Source: Mycobacterium asiaticum (GTDB taxonomy: Bacteria > Actinomycetota > Actinomycetes > Mycobacteriales > Mycobacteriaceae). From it: 64,000 bases of DNA. The notes below the pieces were generated by a model. The model was not told the origin of the DNA, did no database searches, and saw only the letters and a list, made by a program, of their open reading frames with translations. The stretch covers positions 1 to 64,000 of the forward strand of contig NZ_LZKQ01000127.1 of NCBI RefSeq assembly GCF_001668675.1, in the 5' to 3' direction. This document shows positions 15,829 to 24,039 of this stretch, one piece after another (position 1 is the first letter of the stretch; the number at the start of each line of letters is the position of its first letter). The translations under genes were made by a program, and so were the position numbers.

Positions 15829-16937
15829 CGTTTGACGTTGGGTTTAGCCTGCGCGGCCTTGAACATGTCGGCCAATGCGGCGTCGACGTTCTTGTAGTCG
15901 TTGCGCGCGATAGCGCCGTCGCGGCCGGCGACCACGTCGTAGCCCAGCCGCAGGTCTTTGTTCTCCATGTGGAAGTACTCGCGCCCGATCGGCAGCCGGC
16001 GGTCCTTGCGAGGCACCTCCATCCAGGCGCGCAAGAAGCACCGCGTCTTCTTCGGGTCGGTGCTGCTGACGAAGTCGGACCGGGAATGGCACATCGCGAA
16101 GTTGTTGGCCACGGCTGCTTCTCCGGATTCGAGTCGAAACTCGACCTGTTGTTCGACGAGCACGCTACGCAGCAGCTCCACTGCCTCGGCCTGTTCCGGA
16201 GTGAAGTCTCGACCGAGTGTCTTCATCGCCGGCAGGATGCTGCTGTAGGTGAAATTAATACAGATCCGGCCGTCGATCTGTGAGAACACCGGCACGTCGT
16301 AGGGGGTCACGTCCGGCTGATCATCCGGTTGCTCGCTGCGGCGATGATGGGGAAAGCCCTGGTAGAGCACGCCCAGCAGATCCGGACGCTCGGCGAGTAT
16401 CCGATTGTGTGCGGCCGGGCCGCTGGCGAACTGGCTTTCGCCGCCGGTGGCGGCCGGATATACGCACAGCAGCGACAGAATGTCGGCGGCATCGTTGTGC
16501 ATGGCCAGTTCGGCACGTGACTTGGTCCCGCGCGCCGGCTGCACTCCCCCAGGCAGCACCTCCTCCTGCACCCGCACCATGCGGTGCCCGAAGGAGTTGT
16601 TGGACACCAGATATCCCAGATGGGTGCAGAACGCCCAATAGATGCGCTCGAGCTCTTCGATTGAGTGCTGCTCGACGGGGAAGCCGCGAACGCAGGCCAG
16701 ACCCCTGCCGAACATCAATTCCCGGTAGAGCCGGGCAAGGTCGTCGTCGAGGTCCGGATGCCGAGCGTCCTCGGGGGTGATGTCGTCGCGGTCCTTGGCC
16801 GCGGTCTTGGCCAGGATCGATTCCAGCGCAGCCACATTGCGGGACGAGAGGTCGAAGACGAAGTCTTCCTTGCTCACATCGGCGCCGGTCCAAGCCATCG
16901 GGTCGGTGACTTGCTCGGTGTAGATGGCGGTCGGCAT
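15825..16937 (-). CDS. TauD/TfdA family Fe(II)/2-oxoglutarate dioxygenase
   Basis: A 370-residue dioxygenase. Iron ligands are His147 and Asp149 (AMHNDAAD) and His284 (MCHSRSDF); the 2-oxoglutarate-binding Arg is Arg303 (CFLRAW). Members hydroxylate small acids, taurine, alkyl sulfates or aryloxyacids while decarboxylating 2-oxoglutarate. An N-terminal extension of about 80 residues precedes the fold. It lies 24 bp after the aldolase gene and is coupled to the 2-hydroxyacid dehydrogenase. The substrate cannot be deduced. Confidence 0.9.
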   Translation of the reverse strand: MPTAIYTEQVTDPMAWTGADVSKEDFVFDLSSRNVAALESILAKTAAKDRDDITPEDARHPDLDDDLARLYRELMFGRGLACVRGFPVEQHSIEELERIYWAFCTHLGYLVSNNSFGHRMVRVQEEVLPGGVQPARGTKSRAELAMHNDAADILSLLCVYPAATGGESQFASGPAAHNRILAERPDLLGVLYQGFPHHRRSEQPDDQPDVTPYDVPVFSQIDGRICINFTYSSILPAMKTLGRDFTPEQAEAVELLRSVLVEQQVEFRLESGEAAVANNFAMCHSRSDFVSSTDPKKTRCFLRAWMEVPRKDRRLPIGREYFHMENKDLRLGYDVVAGRDGAIARNDYKNVDAALADMFKAAQAKPNVKR

Positions 16938-16961
16938 CCGATCCTCCTGTGACGTTGCTGG

Positions 16962-17744
16962 CTACCGCGGCGCATCGAGTGCGCGAAGCGCCTGCGCACG
17001 GGTGCTGGCCGCTTCGGCCATCATTCCGACGTCCGTCCCCGCCGAGATGAAGCGCAGTCCCAGTCCTACAAAGCGTTTCAGCAGGTCAAGGGACTTAATT
17101 CCAGCCACTCCGAGCGCCACGCCGTGCCTACGACAAGCCGCCGCGACCGATTCTACTGCACGGTGGAAATGCTCATTCTCATACTGCCCATGGATGCCCA
17201 TTTCCGCGGTCAGGTCACTGGGTCCGATCAGGATCATGTCGATGCCGTCGACCGAGGCAATCGATTCACAAGCCGCCACCCCCTCGGGCGTTTCGATCAT
17301 CACGGCCACGACCGTATGCCGCTCGAGCACCTCGACCAGCTGCGCAGGAGTACTCGACGCATATCCGCTGACCGCACTCGGCCCGGAAATCGATCTGTGG
17401 CCAACCGGGGGGAAACGTGCGGCGCGAACCACGGCTTGGGCTTTTTCCCCTGAATCAATATGGGGCACAATGATTCCTACCGCGCCGATGTCGAGCGCAC
17501 GGGCAATGAGGCTGGCATCGGCCGACGGTACCCGCACCAAACCGGAGATGCCGGCACCCAGCGCGCTGACACAGAGCAGTTGCGCGGTCTCTAGCGACGT
17601 CGATGTGTGCTCGAGGTCGACGTAGACGGCGTCGTATCCGCACGCCGCGGCGACTGCAGGGACATCGGGAGTGCGCGAGTTCTGCAGGGCCAGACACAGC
17701 ACCAGCGCTTCTCCCCGCAGCGCCTCCCGCAGTGTTCCCGTCAT
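16962..17744 (-). CDS. HpcH/HpaI family class II aldolase
   Basis: A 260-residue protein of the HpaI/2-dehydro-3-deoxyglucarate aldolase family. YVDLEH is at residues 41-46, the catalytic-type Arg70 is in LVRVP, and the metal ligands Glu150 (MIETPEG) and Asp176 (GPSDLT) are present. It cleaves or condenses hydroxy-2-oxoacids to pyruvate plus an aldehyde, or lyses malyl-CoA-like esters. ATG 17744 gives the usual family length; ATG 17780 would add 12 residues and sits 7 bp below a regulon palindrome. It is the first gene of the four-gene minus operon. Confidence 0.86.
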   Translation of the reverse strand: MTGTLREALRGEALVLCLALQNSRTPDVPAVAAACGYDAVYVDLEHTSTSLETAQLLCVSALGAGISGLVRVPSADASLIARALDIGAVGIIVPHIDSGEKAQAVVRAARFPPVGHRSISGPSAVSGYASSTPAQLVEVLERHTVVAVMIETPEGVAACESIASVDGIDMILIGPSDLTAEMGIHGQYENEHFHRAVESVAAACRRHGVALGVAGIKSLDLLKRFVGLGLRFISAGTDVGMMAEAASTRAQALRALDAPR

Positions 17745-17787
17745 TGGCTCACCGTAGCCCACTGAGAATCTTGCTTCCATGTTCTCC

Positions 17788-17803
17788 GCTAACGGTCGTT
17801 ATC
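17788..17803. promoter_or_regulatory. Regulon palindrome, GCTAAC-GGTC-GTTATC
   Basis: The site has 5 of 6 symmetric pairs and fully matches GNNAAY-N4-RTTNNC. It lies between the divergent aldolase operon (minus) and the Ltp2-like gene (ATG 17834), so it can serve both. Confidence 0.65.
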
Positions 17804-17833
17804 ATGCCGGCCGCGGTGTGATAACCATTAGCT

Positions 17834-18979
17834 ATGCCGCCCAACCGCGTCGCCATTGTCGGTGTCGGCCTTTCCGACTGCGGCCGGGTCCCGGACAAGA
17901 CCGCCCTGGCTCTGATGGCCCAGGCCGCTCGTCGGGCGGTCACCGATGCGGGCCTGAGCAAGGACGACATCGACGGTTTCGGCGGGCACGGAACGCTGCT
18001 CCCCCCGGTGGAAGTCAGCGAGTACCTCGGGTTGCAACCCTCCTGGGTCGACGCGACCAACGTCGGCGGATCTTCGTGGGAGGTGATGGCGGGGCACGCG
18101 GCAACGGCTATCGCGAACGGTGAGATCGACACCGCCCTGTTGACCTACGGATCGACCGCGCGTTCGGATGTCAAGCGTCGAACCCGCGCGTCGGCGGCTG
18201 CACTGGGCACCGGAGGCCCACTGCAGTACGAGGCGCCCTACGGAGCGACGCTCATCGCCAAGTACGCCATGGCGGCCCGGCGGCACATGATCGAATTTGG
18301 CACCACCACCGAGCAACTGGCCGAAGTCGCCGTCGCGGCGCATGACTGGGCAGCGATGAATGCGGACGCATTCGAGCGCGACCGCATCACCCTGGACGAC
18401 GTCGCGGCCGCCCCGATGCTGGCCGATCCGTTCACCACCAAACACGTCTGCCTGCGCACCGACGGGGGCGGCGCCGTGGTGCTGGCCAGTGAGCGGGTTG
18501 CCAAAGATGTTGCCCGCGAACCGGTTTGGATCTTGGGTGCCGCCGATGCCACGTCACACGTCAGCATGAGCCAGTGGCCGGACTTCACCACGTCGCCCGC
18601 CGCGCGGTCGGGGCCGCGGGCGTTCGCGCAAGCCGGTGTCAGCCCGGCCGAGATCGACGTGTGCCAGCTTTACGACTCGTTCACCTCCACCGTCCTGCTG
18701 ACCGTGGAGGACCTCGGTTTCTGCGCGAAGGGCGAGGGAGGACCGTTCATCGCCTCGGGTGCGCTGCGCCCCGGTGGGGCGCTGCCCACCAACACCGACG
18801 GTGGAGGCCTGGCCAGCTGCCACCCCGGTATGCGGGGCATGTTTTTGATGGTGGAGGCGGTCCGGCAGTTGCGGGGCGAGTGCGCGGCACGCCAGGTACC
18901 CGGTGCCAGGCTGGCATGCGTCCATGCGATGGGCGGTTTCTTCACCCACAGCGCCACAATGATTCTCGGGAGACAGTGA
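17834..18979 (+). CDS. Ltp2-like thiolase-fold protein (probable retro-aldolase)
   Basis: A 381-residue SCP2/thiolase-family protein. The nucleophile loop reads NVGGSSWE (residues 76-83), so the thiolase Cys is Ser. CQLYDSFT (Tyr280), SCHPG (His330) and HAMGG near residue 366 are retained. Loss of the Cys together with a DUF35 partner gene is the pattern of Ltp2-type enzymes, which split beta-hydroxyacyl-CoAs to a ketone or aldehyde plus a shortened CoA ester in steroid side-chain degradation. That reaction is inferred by family. No ribosome site is seen before the ATG, so it is probably leaderless. The stop overlaps the DUF35 start (TGATG). Confidence 0.87.
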   Translation: MPPNRVAIVGVGLSDCGRVPDKTALALMAQAARRAVTDAGLSKDDIDGFGGHGTLLPPVEVSEYLGLQPSWVDATNVGGSSWEVMAGHAATAIANGEIDTALLTYGSTARSDVKRRTRASAAALGTGGPLQYEAPYGATLIAKYAMAARRHMIEFGTTTEQLAEVAVAAHDWAAMNADAFERDRITLDDVAAAPMLADPFTTKHVCLRTDGGGAVVLASERVAKDVAREPVWILGAADATSHVSMSQWPDFTTSPAARSGPRAFAQAGVSPAEIDVCQLYDSFTSTVLLTVEDLGFCAKGEGGPFIASGALRPGGALPTNTDGGGLASCHPGMRGMFLMVEAVRQLRGECAARQVPGARLACVHAMGGFFTHSATMILGRQ

Positions 18980-19383
18980 TGACGGCCGCCGATCGCCCGA
19001 CCATCGACCTCGACAGCCAAGCCTGGTGGTCCGCGGTACAGCACGGCGAGCTGATGCTGAACACCTGCCGGTCCTGCGGTCAGGCGTCGCTGTACGTCCG
19101 CCCGTTCTGTCCGCAGTGCTGGAGCGAGGATGTCGACTTGTCGCCGGCCACTGGCCGCGCGCGCCTCTATACGTGGAGCGTGGTGTACCAAAATGCGGCA
19201 CCCTTCGACACGCGCACGCCCTATGTGCTGGCGATGGTGGACCTCGAGGAGGGACCCCGCCTGATGACCGTGGTCCAGGACTGCCGCTTCGAGGACCTGC
19301 GCGCGGACCTGTCACTGGCACTTGCATTCCGCACCGACGAGGACGGATTCGTCGTCCCCGTCTTCCACCCGGTCACGGATTAG
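18979..19383 (+). CDS. DUF35 / OB-fold protein, partner of the Ltp2-like enzyme
   Basis: A 134-residue protein with an N-terminal zinc ribbon (Cys30, Cys33, Cys44 and Cys47 in TCRSCGQ and FCPQCWSE) and a C-terminal OB-fold (LYTWSVVY, PYVLAMVDLEEGPRL). In characterised systems such as Ltp2-ChsH2 the DUF35 domain binds the thiolase-fold partner and is needed for aldolase activity. Its start overlaps the stop of the Ltp2-like gene, as expected for a stoichiometric complex. Its end overlaps the convergent ligase by 11 bp. Confidence 0.9.
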   Translation: MTAADRPTIDLDSQAWWSAVQHGELMLNTCRSCGQASLYVRPFCPQCWSEDVDLSPATGRARLYTWSVVYQNAAPFDTRTPYVLAMVDLEEGPRLMTVVQDCRFEDLRADLSLALAFRTDEDGFVVPVFHPVTD

Positions 19384-20941
19384 CGGAAATCCGGTCGGCG
19401 ACCAGCCGGGTCCGGCCCGACGCGGCCGCGTCGAGTTTGTTGCGCTCGATCTTGCCGTTGGCATTGACCGGCAGCGGCTCGTCCCACAGCACCAGCTCCT
19501 CGGGCAATTTGTATTTGGGCAACCCCTGCGAGACCAATGCCGCGGCGACGCCGTCGAGCGATATCTCGGCTGCCACATCGGCGACGACGGCCACCGCCAG
19601 TCGCTCGCCGGTGACGGGATCGTCGACCGGGTAGGCGGCACACTGGCGCACCCCGTCGATGCGCGCCACCGCATTTTCCACCTCGCCGGCCGGTATCTTC
19701 ATCCCGTTACGGATCACGATGTCCTTGATCCGGCCGACGATCCGCACCCGGCCTTGCCGGAGTTCAGCGACGTCACCGGTACGGAACCACTCACCGTCCA
19801 GGCCCGTGGCATCGCCGTCGGCGTCGGTGTATCCCAGGAACGCGTGCGGCCCCCGGATGCAACACTCGGTCGGTTCCGCCGCCGAGCCGATCCGCAGCTC
19901 GACACCGTCGAGTGTCACCCCGTCGTCGAGGTGCCGCACCGCCCTGGGCTCGTCCCGCAAGCCGGACGTGCTCACCGGCACCTCCGACGAGCCGTAGGCG
20001 CGCATGACCACCACGCCGAAGTCGTCCTCGATGCGTGCCACGATTCCCCGGTCCAGCATGGTGCCGCCGAGATAGACCGCACGCAGCGGTACGGCGGCTC
20101 CCCGGGCCACCACCTCGTCGAGGACCCGGTCCAACAGCCGGTCCGGCCCGCCGTACCAGGTCGCCCCCGAAGACAGCAGCAAGTCACATGTCGAGGCGGG
20201 ATTGAAGCGATCCTCCAGCACAACGGGTACCGCGAGCATGGGCGCGACGAACAGCGCCTGCACGACTCCGGTCACCGAGGCCAGCGGACTGATCAAAAAG
20301 ATGCAATCGTCACCCGTAAGTCCAGCCGCCGCAGCATAATTGGCAGACGCCTTCGCCAGCGTGCCGAGGGAGTGGATCACACCCTTGGGCCGTGACGTCG
20401 TGCCTGAGGTGTAGAGGACCAGGCAGGGCTCGTCAGCCGCACGCGCGGGTCGAAGCCGCGGAACCGCCGCTGATTCGCCATCGCCCACCTCGATCCACCG
20501 ACAACGATCCGAGAGCCCGTTCCCGGCAATCGGCCAGTTCGGCGCCGACCCGTACCGAATGCCGGTGCCCGAGATGATCTCCGCCACCTGGGCCGGCCCT
20601 GCGCTACGCGGCACGAGTAACACCACCGCGTCGATCCGCAACGCGGCGTGCACAGCCACCACCGAATCCGCGTCGTTGCCGACCACCAGCACAATCGGGC
20701 TGTCCGGCACCACACCCGCGTCGAGCATTGCCTGGCCCGTTGCGTCGATGCGCGCATCGAGTTCGGCGTAGGTCAGATCGGCACCGCGAACCCGCACCGC
20801 GAACCGGCCGGGATGCCGCTCCGCGGCCGACCGCACCGCGTCGAAGGGCTCGGCCGACCAATACCCCGCTGCCCGGTAGCGGGGGCGCAACAACTCGGCA
20901 CGGCGGCGAGCCCGCCGCAATATCTCTGCCGAGCCGCTCAT
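19373..20941 (-). CDS. AMP-dependent acyl-CoA synthetase/ligase (1)
   Basis: A 522-residue adenylate-forming ligase. The P-loop is LYTSGTTSRPKGV, followed by AYGSSE, RTGDVAEL and the C-terminal hinge GRIKDIVIRNGMKI; the catalytic Lys is in NANGKIERN. It activates a carboxylic acid to acyl-AMP and then acyl-CoA. ATG 20941 has GGAGGGG upstream; an in-frame extension to 21019 is rejected because it overlaps the divergent gene and promoter. A regulon palindrome (20955-20970) lies between it and the SDR gene. Confidence 0.92.
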   Translation of the reverse strand: MSGSAEILRRARRRAELLRPRYRAAGYWSAEPFDAVRSAAERHPGRFAVRVRGADLTYAELDARIDATGQAMLDAGVVPDSPIVLVVGNDADSVVAVHAALRIDAVVLLVPRSAGPAQVAEIISGTGIRYGSAPNWPIAGNGLSDRCRWIEVGDGESAAVPRLRPARAADEPCLVLYTSGTTSRPKGVIHSLGTLAKASANYAAAAGLTGDDCIFLISPLASVTGVVQALFVAPMLAVPVVLEDRFNPASTCDLLLSSGATWYGGPDRLLDRVLDEVVARGAAVPLRAVYLGGTMLDRGIVARIEDDFGVVVMRAYGSSEVPVSTSGLRDEPRAVRHLDDGVTLDGVELRIGSAAEPTECCIRGPHAFLGYTDADGDATGLDGEWFRTGDVAELRQGRVRIVGRIKDIVIRNGMKIPAGEVENAVARIDGVRQCAAYPVDDPVTGERLAVAVVADVAAEISLDGVAAALVSQGLPKYKLPEELVLWDEPLPVNANGKIERNKLDAAASGRTRLVADRISANP

Positions 20942-20954
20942 GTGCCCCTCCGAT

Positions 20955-20970
20955 GCAAATGCTGGTTCTC
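20955..20970. promoter_or_regulatory. Regulon palindrome, GCAAAT-GCTG-GTTCTC
   Basis: It fully matches GNNAAY-N4-RTTNNC and shares AAATGCTGGTTCTCGATT with the site at 33081. A weaker second copy, GTAAAT-N4-CCTCTC, begins exactly 22 bp on, and TAACCT could be the -10 box for the SDR at 20997. It sits between divergent ligase and SDR genes. Confidence 0.65.
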
Positions 20971-20996
20971 GATTGAGTAAATGTAACCTCTCACCC

Positions 20997-21857
20997 ATGT
21001 CATCAATGACTTTCGACAATCAGGTCGCCATCGTCACCGGCGCCGGCGGCGGACTGGGCCGTTGCCACGCCCTGGAACTGGCCCGGCGAGGCGCCCGTGT
21101 CGTGGTCAACGACCTGGGCAGCGCGGTGGACGGCACGGGCGCTTCCACCTCGGCGGCGCAAGCGGTGGTGGACGAGATCACCGCCGCCGGCGGCACCGCG
21201 ATCGCCAACGTCGATTCGGTGGCCACCGAGGCGGGCGGTGCCGCCGTCGTCGACGCCGCGATGGACGCGTTCGGCCGGGTCGATGTGCTGGTGAACAATG
21301 CCGGGATCCTGCGCGACGCGGCCTTCAAGAACATGACCGCAGAACAGGTCGATGCCGTCATCGCCGTCCATCTCACCGGTGCCTTCAACGTGACCCGAGC
21401 GGTGTGGCCGATCATGCGGGAGCAGAACTACGGCCGCATCGTACAAACCACCTCGGGCACCGGGCTCTTCGGCAATTTCGGCCAGGCGAACTACGGTGCC
21501 GCCAAGATGGGCCTGGTCGGCATGATGCACGTGCTGGCCATCGAGGGCGCCCGTAACGGCATCGCGATCAATGCCATCGCGCCCATCGCCCGAACCCGCA
21601 TGACGGAGAAGATCATGGGCGAGGCCGGCAGGGCCATGGATCCCGAACTCGTCAATCCGGTGGTGGTCTACCTGGCGCACCCCAGTTGCGACCGCACCGC
21701 ACACATCTACTCGGTCGGTGCCGGCAAGGTGTCGCGGGTGTTCATCGGTGTCACCAAGGGAATCGAGGACACCGCGCTGTCCGCGGAGAAGGTCGCCGAG
21801 GCGATCGACGACATCGACGACGCCGCAACCTTCACCATCCGCGGCGGTCCCGGGTAA
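20997..21857 (+). CDS. SDR, multifunctional-enzyme-2 type 3-hydroxyacyl-CoA dehydrogenase-like
   Basis: A 286-residue SDR with VTGAGGGLGRCHALELARRGARV, of which TGAGGGLG is the cofactor loop, then VVNDLG (NAD-preferring Asp), NNAG, TSGTGLFGN and YGAAK. The long form with a C-terminal extension containing AHPSCDRTAHIYSVGAG resembles the dehydrogenase part of peroxisomal MFE-2 proteins, which oxidise 3-hydroxyacyl-CoAs. ATG 20997 or 21006 are both possible. It diverges from a CoA ligase and faces an enoyl-CoA hydratase gene 8 bp downstream. Confidence 0.88.
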   Translation: MSSMTFDNQVAIVTGAGGGLGRCHALELARRGARVVVNDLGSAVDGTGASTSAAQAVVDEITAAGGTAIANVDSVATEAGGAAVVDAAMDAFGRVDVLVNNAGILRDAAFKNMTAEQVDAVIAVHLTGAFNVTRAVWPIMREQNYGRIVQTTSGTGLFGNFGQANYGAAKMGLVGMMHVLAIEGARNGIAINAIAPIARTRMTEKIMGEAGRAMDPELVNPVVVYLAHPSCDRTAHIYSVGAGKVSRVFIGVTKGIEDTALSAEKVAEAIDDIDDAATFTIRGGPG

Positions 21858-21865
21858 GGCCCGAG

Positions 21866-22672
21866 TCAGTGCCCGCGGAAGCGGGGTTTGCGGCGTTCGG
21901 CGAACGAGGAAAGGCCCTCCTGCAGATCCGCGGTATAGGAAACCGCCTCCTGTGCCCAGGCCTCTTGCTCGAAGGCCCGGTCACGAGCGGACTCCGACGA
22001 CACGGCCAGCAGCCGCTTGGTCAGACCCAGCATCACAGTCGGGCCCGCCGCCAGCCGCAAGGCCAATTCCTCAGCGGCAGAGTCGGTTTCATCGAGTCCG
22101 ACCACTCGGTTGACCAGGCCGAGCCGCTGGCAGGTGGCCGCGTCCACCGGCTCGCCCAGCATCAACAGCTCGGTTGCCTTGCGCAAACCCACAATTCTGG
22201 TCAGCAGGTGCACCGCCCCGGAGTCCGGCAGGATGCCGCGATGGACGAAAGCCTCGACAAGAGTTGCTTCGGTGGACATGACGACCAGATCACAGGCGAG
22301 CAGCAGGCTCGCGCCCGCCCCGGCGGCCACCCCCTTGACCGCGGCCACCACGGGTTTCTCACAGTCCAGCACGGCGGCCACCAGACGTTGCCAGCCCTGC
22401 GCCAGCATCCGGGCCACGTCGCCGGGACGCTTTTCTCGCGCGGGCGAATCTGAACCCGCCAATCCCGCCCCGGCGCAGAAATGCCGGGTGCCGGCAGCGG
22501 TGAGCAACACGGCCCGCACCGCTGAATCGTCGCTTGCTCGCAGGAAGGCCTCGGTGAGGGCATCGCGCGCCAACGGAGACAACGAGTTTGCGAGCTCGGC
22601 ACGGTTGATGTTCACGCGCGCGACGGCATCGTCTCCGATCGTGAACTCGATGCCGGAGTCTTGTTCAGTCAT
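21866..22672 (-). CDS. Enoyl-CoA hydratase/isomerase
   Basis: A 268-residue crotonase with NRAELANSLSPLARDAL, RHFCAGAGL (first oxyanion loop), VKGVAAGAGASLLLACDLV (second) and RGILPDSGAVHLLTRIVG, where the catalytic acid Glu is replaced by an Asp/Pro-containing turn, as in the hydratase at 24040. The two are therefore likely close paralogs with related substrates. The start at 22672 faces the divergent MaoC-like gene over a 112-bp promoter region holding a degenerate regulon site. Confidence 0.9.
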   Translation of the reverse strand: MTEQDSGIEFTIGDDAVARVNINRAELANSLSPLARDALTEAFLRASDDSAVRAVLLTAAGTRHFCAGAGLAGSDSPAREKRPGDVARMLAQGWQRLVAAVLDCEKPVVAAVKGVAAGAGASLLLACDLVVMSTEATLVEAFVHRGILPDSGAVHLLTRIVGLRKATELLMLGEPVDAATCQRLGLVNRVVGLDETDSAAEELALRLAAGPTVMLGLTKRLLAVSSESARDRAFEQEAWAQEAVSYTADLQEGLSSFAERRKPRFRGH

Positions 22673-22709
22673 CTGCCTCAACCCTGCGTTAACGGCGTTT
22701 CCGTTTTTC

Positions 22710-22725
22710 GGGTATCTTAATTTCC
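22710..22725. promoter_or_regulatory. Degenerate regulon palindrome, GGGTAT-CTTA-ATTTCC
   Basis: It mismatches the consensus GNNAAY-N4-RTTNNC at one position. It lies between the divergent hydratase (start 22672) and the MaoC-like gene (start 22785). Confidence 0.45.
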
Positions 22726-22784
22726 ACTCGGTCTGGCTGCGAGTCCGGCTACCACATGGGCCACCACCACGAGGAGGCAATCCG

Positions 22785-24035
22785 ATGGCCGAGACCGGCC
22801 AGATCAGCGACGAGGGATTGGCCAGATTGCGGGCCACCATCGGTATTGCCGTTCCACACCCGCAGCCGCCCCACTACTTTCGTCCCAATGAGGACGCGTT
22901 TCGTCATGTCGCCGAAAGCTATGGCGACGCCAATCCGCTGTGGTGCGATCCGGAATACGCGGCCAAGTCCGTTTGGGGCGAGTCGATCGCACCGCCGGCC
23001 CTGGTCGGTGGCGATACGTTGATCGGCGAAGACGAGGTCACCACCCTGTCAGCCGAGGACCGCGCCCTGACCAAGGGGGACCCGCTACGTGGCGTGCATG
23101 CGTTCTATGCGTCATCGGCGCGGGAGTGGTGGGCCCCGTTGCGCGCCAACCACCGGGTGTTTCGGCGCAACGCATTGGTGGCAGCGCTGGACAAGTCCAG
23201 TGAGTTCGCCGACCGCGCCATCCATGAGTGGTCGGCGCAGGTGTTCCGGGACGACGAGGGCATCATCCTAGGCGGCCAATATCGCAACATGATCCGCACC
23301 GAGCGGAGCAAGGCGCGCGGGCGCCGCAAGTACGACGCGGTCGAGCCCAAGACGTGGGCCGCCGAGGAGATCGCCGAGCTTGACGACCGGTATGCGCGCG
23401 AAACGGTGCGTGGCGCGGACCCGCGCTGGTGGGAGGACGTTGAGGAGGGCGACGAGGTCGGCCCGCTGACCAAAGGGCCGCTGACGGTCACCGACATGGT
23501 CTGCTGGCACGTCGGTATGGGTATGGGACTGTACGGTGTTCGGCCCCTGCGCCTGGCGTGGCGCAATCGCCAGCGCATCCCCCGCTTCTACACCCTGGAC
23601 GAACAGGGCGTGCCGGACGTTCAGCAGCGAGTGCACTGGGAACCGGGCGCGGCTCGAAACGCAGGCAATCCCAATACCTTTGATTACGGACGCATGCGGG
23701 AAACCTGGCTGATCCACCTCTGCACCGACTGGATGGGTGACGACGCGTGGCTGTGGAAACTGGACTGCGAATTCCGTCTGTTCAACTACGTGGGCGACCT
23801 GCACACCATCACCGGAAAGGTCGTGCGCAAGTATCTCGCCGAAGGCGAGCGCCCCGCGGTCGATCTCGACCTCGCCGCCACCAACCACCGCAACCAGGTC
23901 ACTACGCCCGGACACGCCACCATCCTGCTGCCGAGTCGCCGGCGCGGACCGGTCCGCCTGCCCGACCCACCCGGCGGCGCGACCGACCTGGCTGACCTGT
24001 TGACCGCGGTATCAGCGCAATTCGGCGGGCGATGA
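22785..24035 (+). CDS. MaoC-like dehydratase with two hotdog repeats
   Basis: A 416-residue protein. The N-terminal half (residues 1-160) resembles the FAS1-like/MaoC dehydratase domain (RHVAESYGDANPLWCDPEYA, APPALVGGD). The C-terminal half has a second hotdog region (GPLTVTDMVCWHVGMGMG and FRLFNYVGDLHTITGKV). Such double-hotdog proteins hydrate enoyl-CoAs in steroid and fatty acid pathways. ATG 22785 has GAGGAGG 8 bases upstream; a much longer in-frame reading back into the hydratase gene is rejected. It heads a six-gene operon to 29147. Confidence 0.82.
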   Translation: MAETGQISDEGLARLRATIGIAVPHPQPPHYFRPNEDAFRHVAESYGDANPLWCDPEYAAKSVWGESIAPPALVGGDTLIGEDEVTTLSAEDRALTKGDPLRGVHAFYASSAREWWAPLRANHRVFRRNALVAALDKSSEFADRAIHEWSAQVFRDDEGIILGGQYRNMIRTERSKARGRRKYDAVEPKTWAAEEIAELDDRYARETVRGADPRWWEDVEEGDEVGPLTKGPLTVTDMVCWHVGMGMGLYGVRPLRLAWRNRQRIPRFYTLDEQGVPDVQQRVHWEPGAARNAGNPNTFDYGRMRETWLIHLCTDWMGDDAWLWKLDCEFRLFNYVGDLHTITGKVVRKYLAEGERPAVDLDLAATNHRNQVTTPGHATILLPSRRRGPVRLPDPPGGATDLADLLTAVSAQFGGR

Positions 24036-24039
24036 CCGC

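Noticed and set aside
22017..24035. 672-residue reading of the MaoC-like gene
   Set aside because: It runs antisense through the hydratase at 21866; ATG 22785 has a strong ribosome site.
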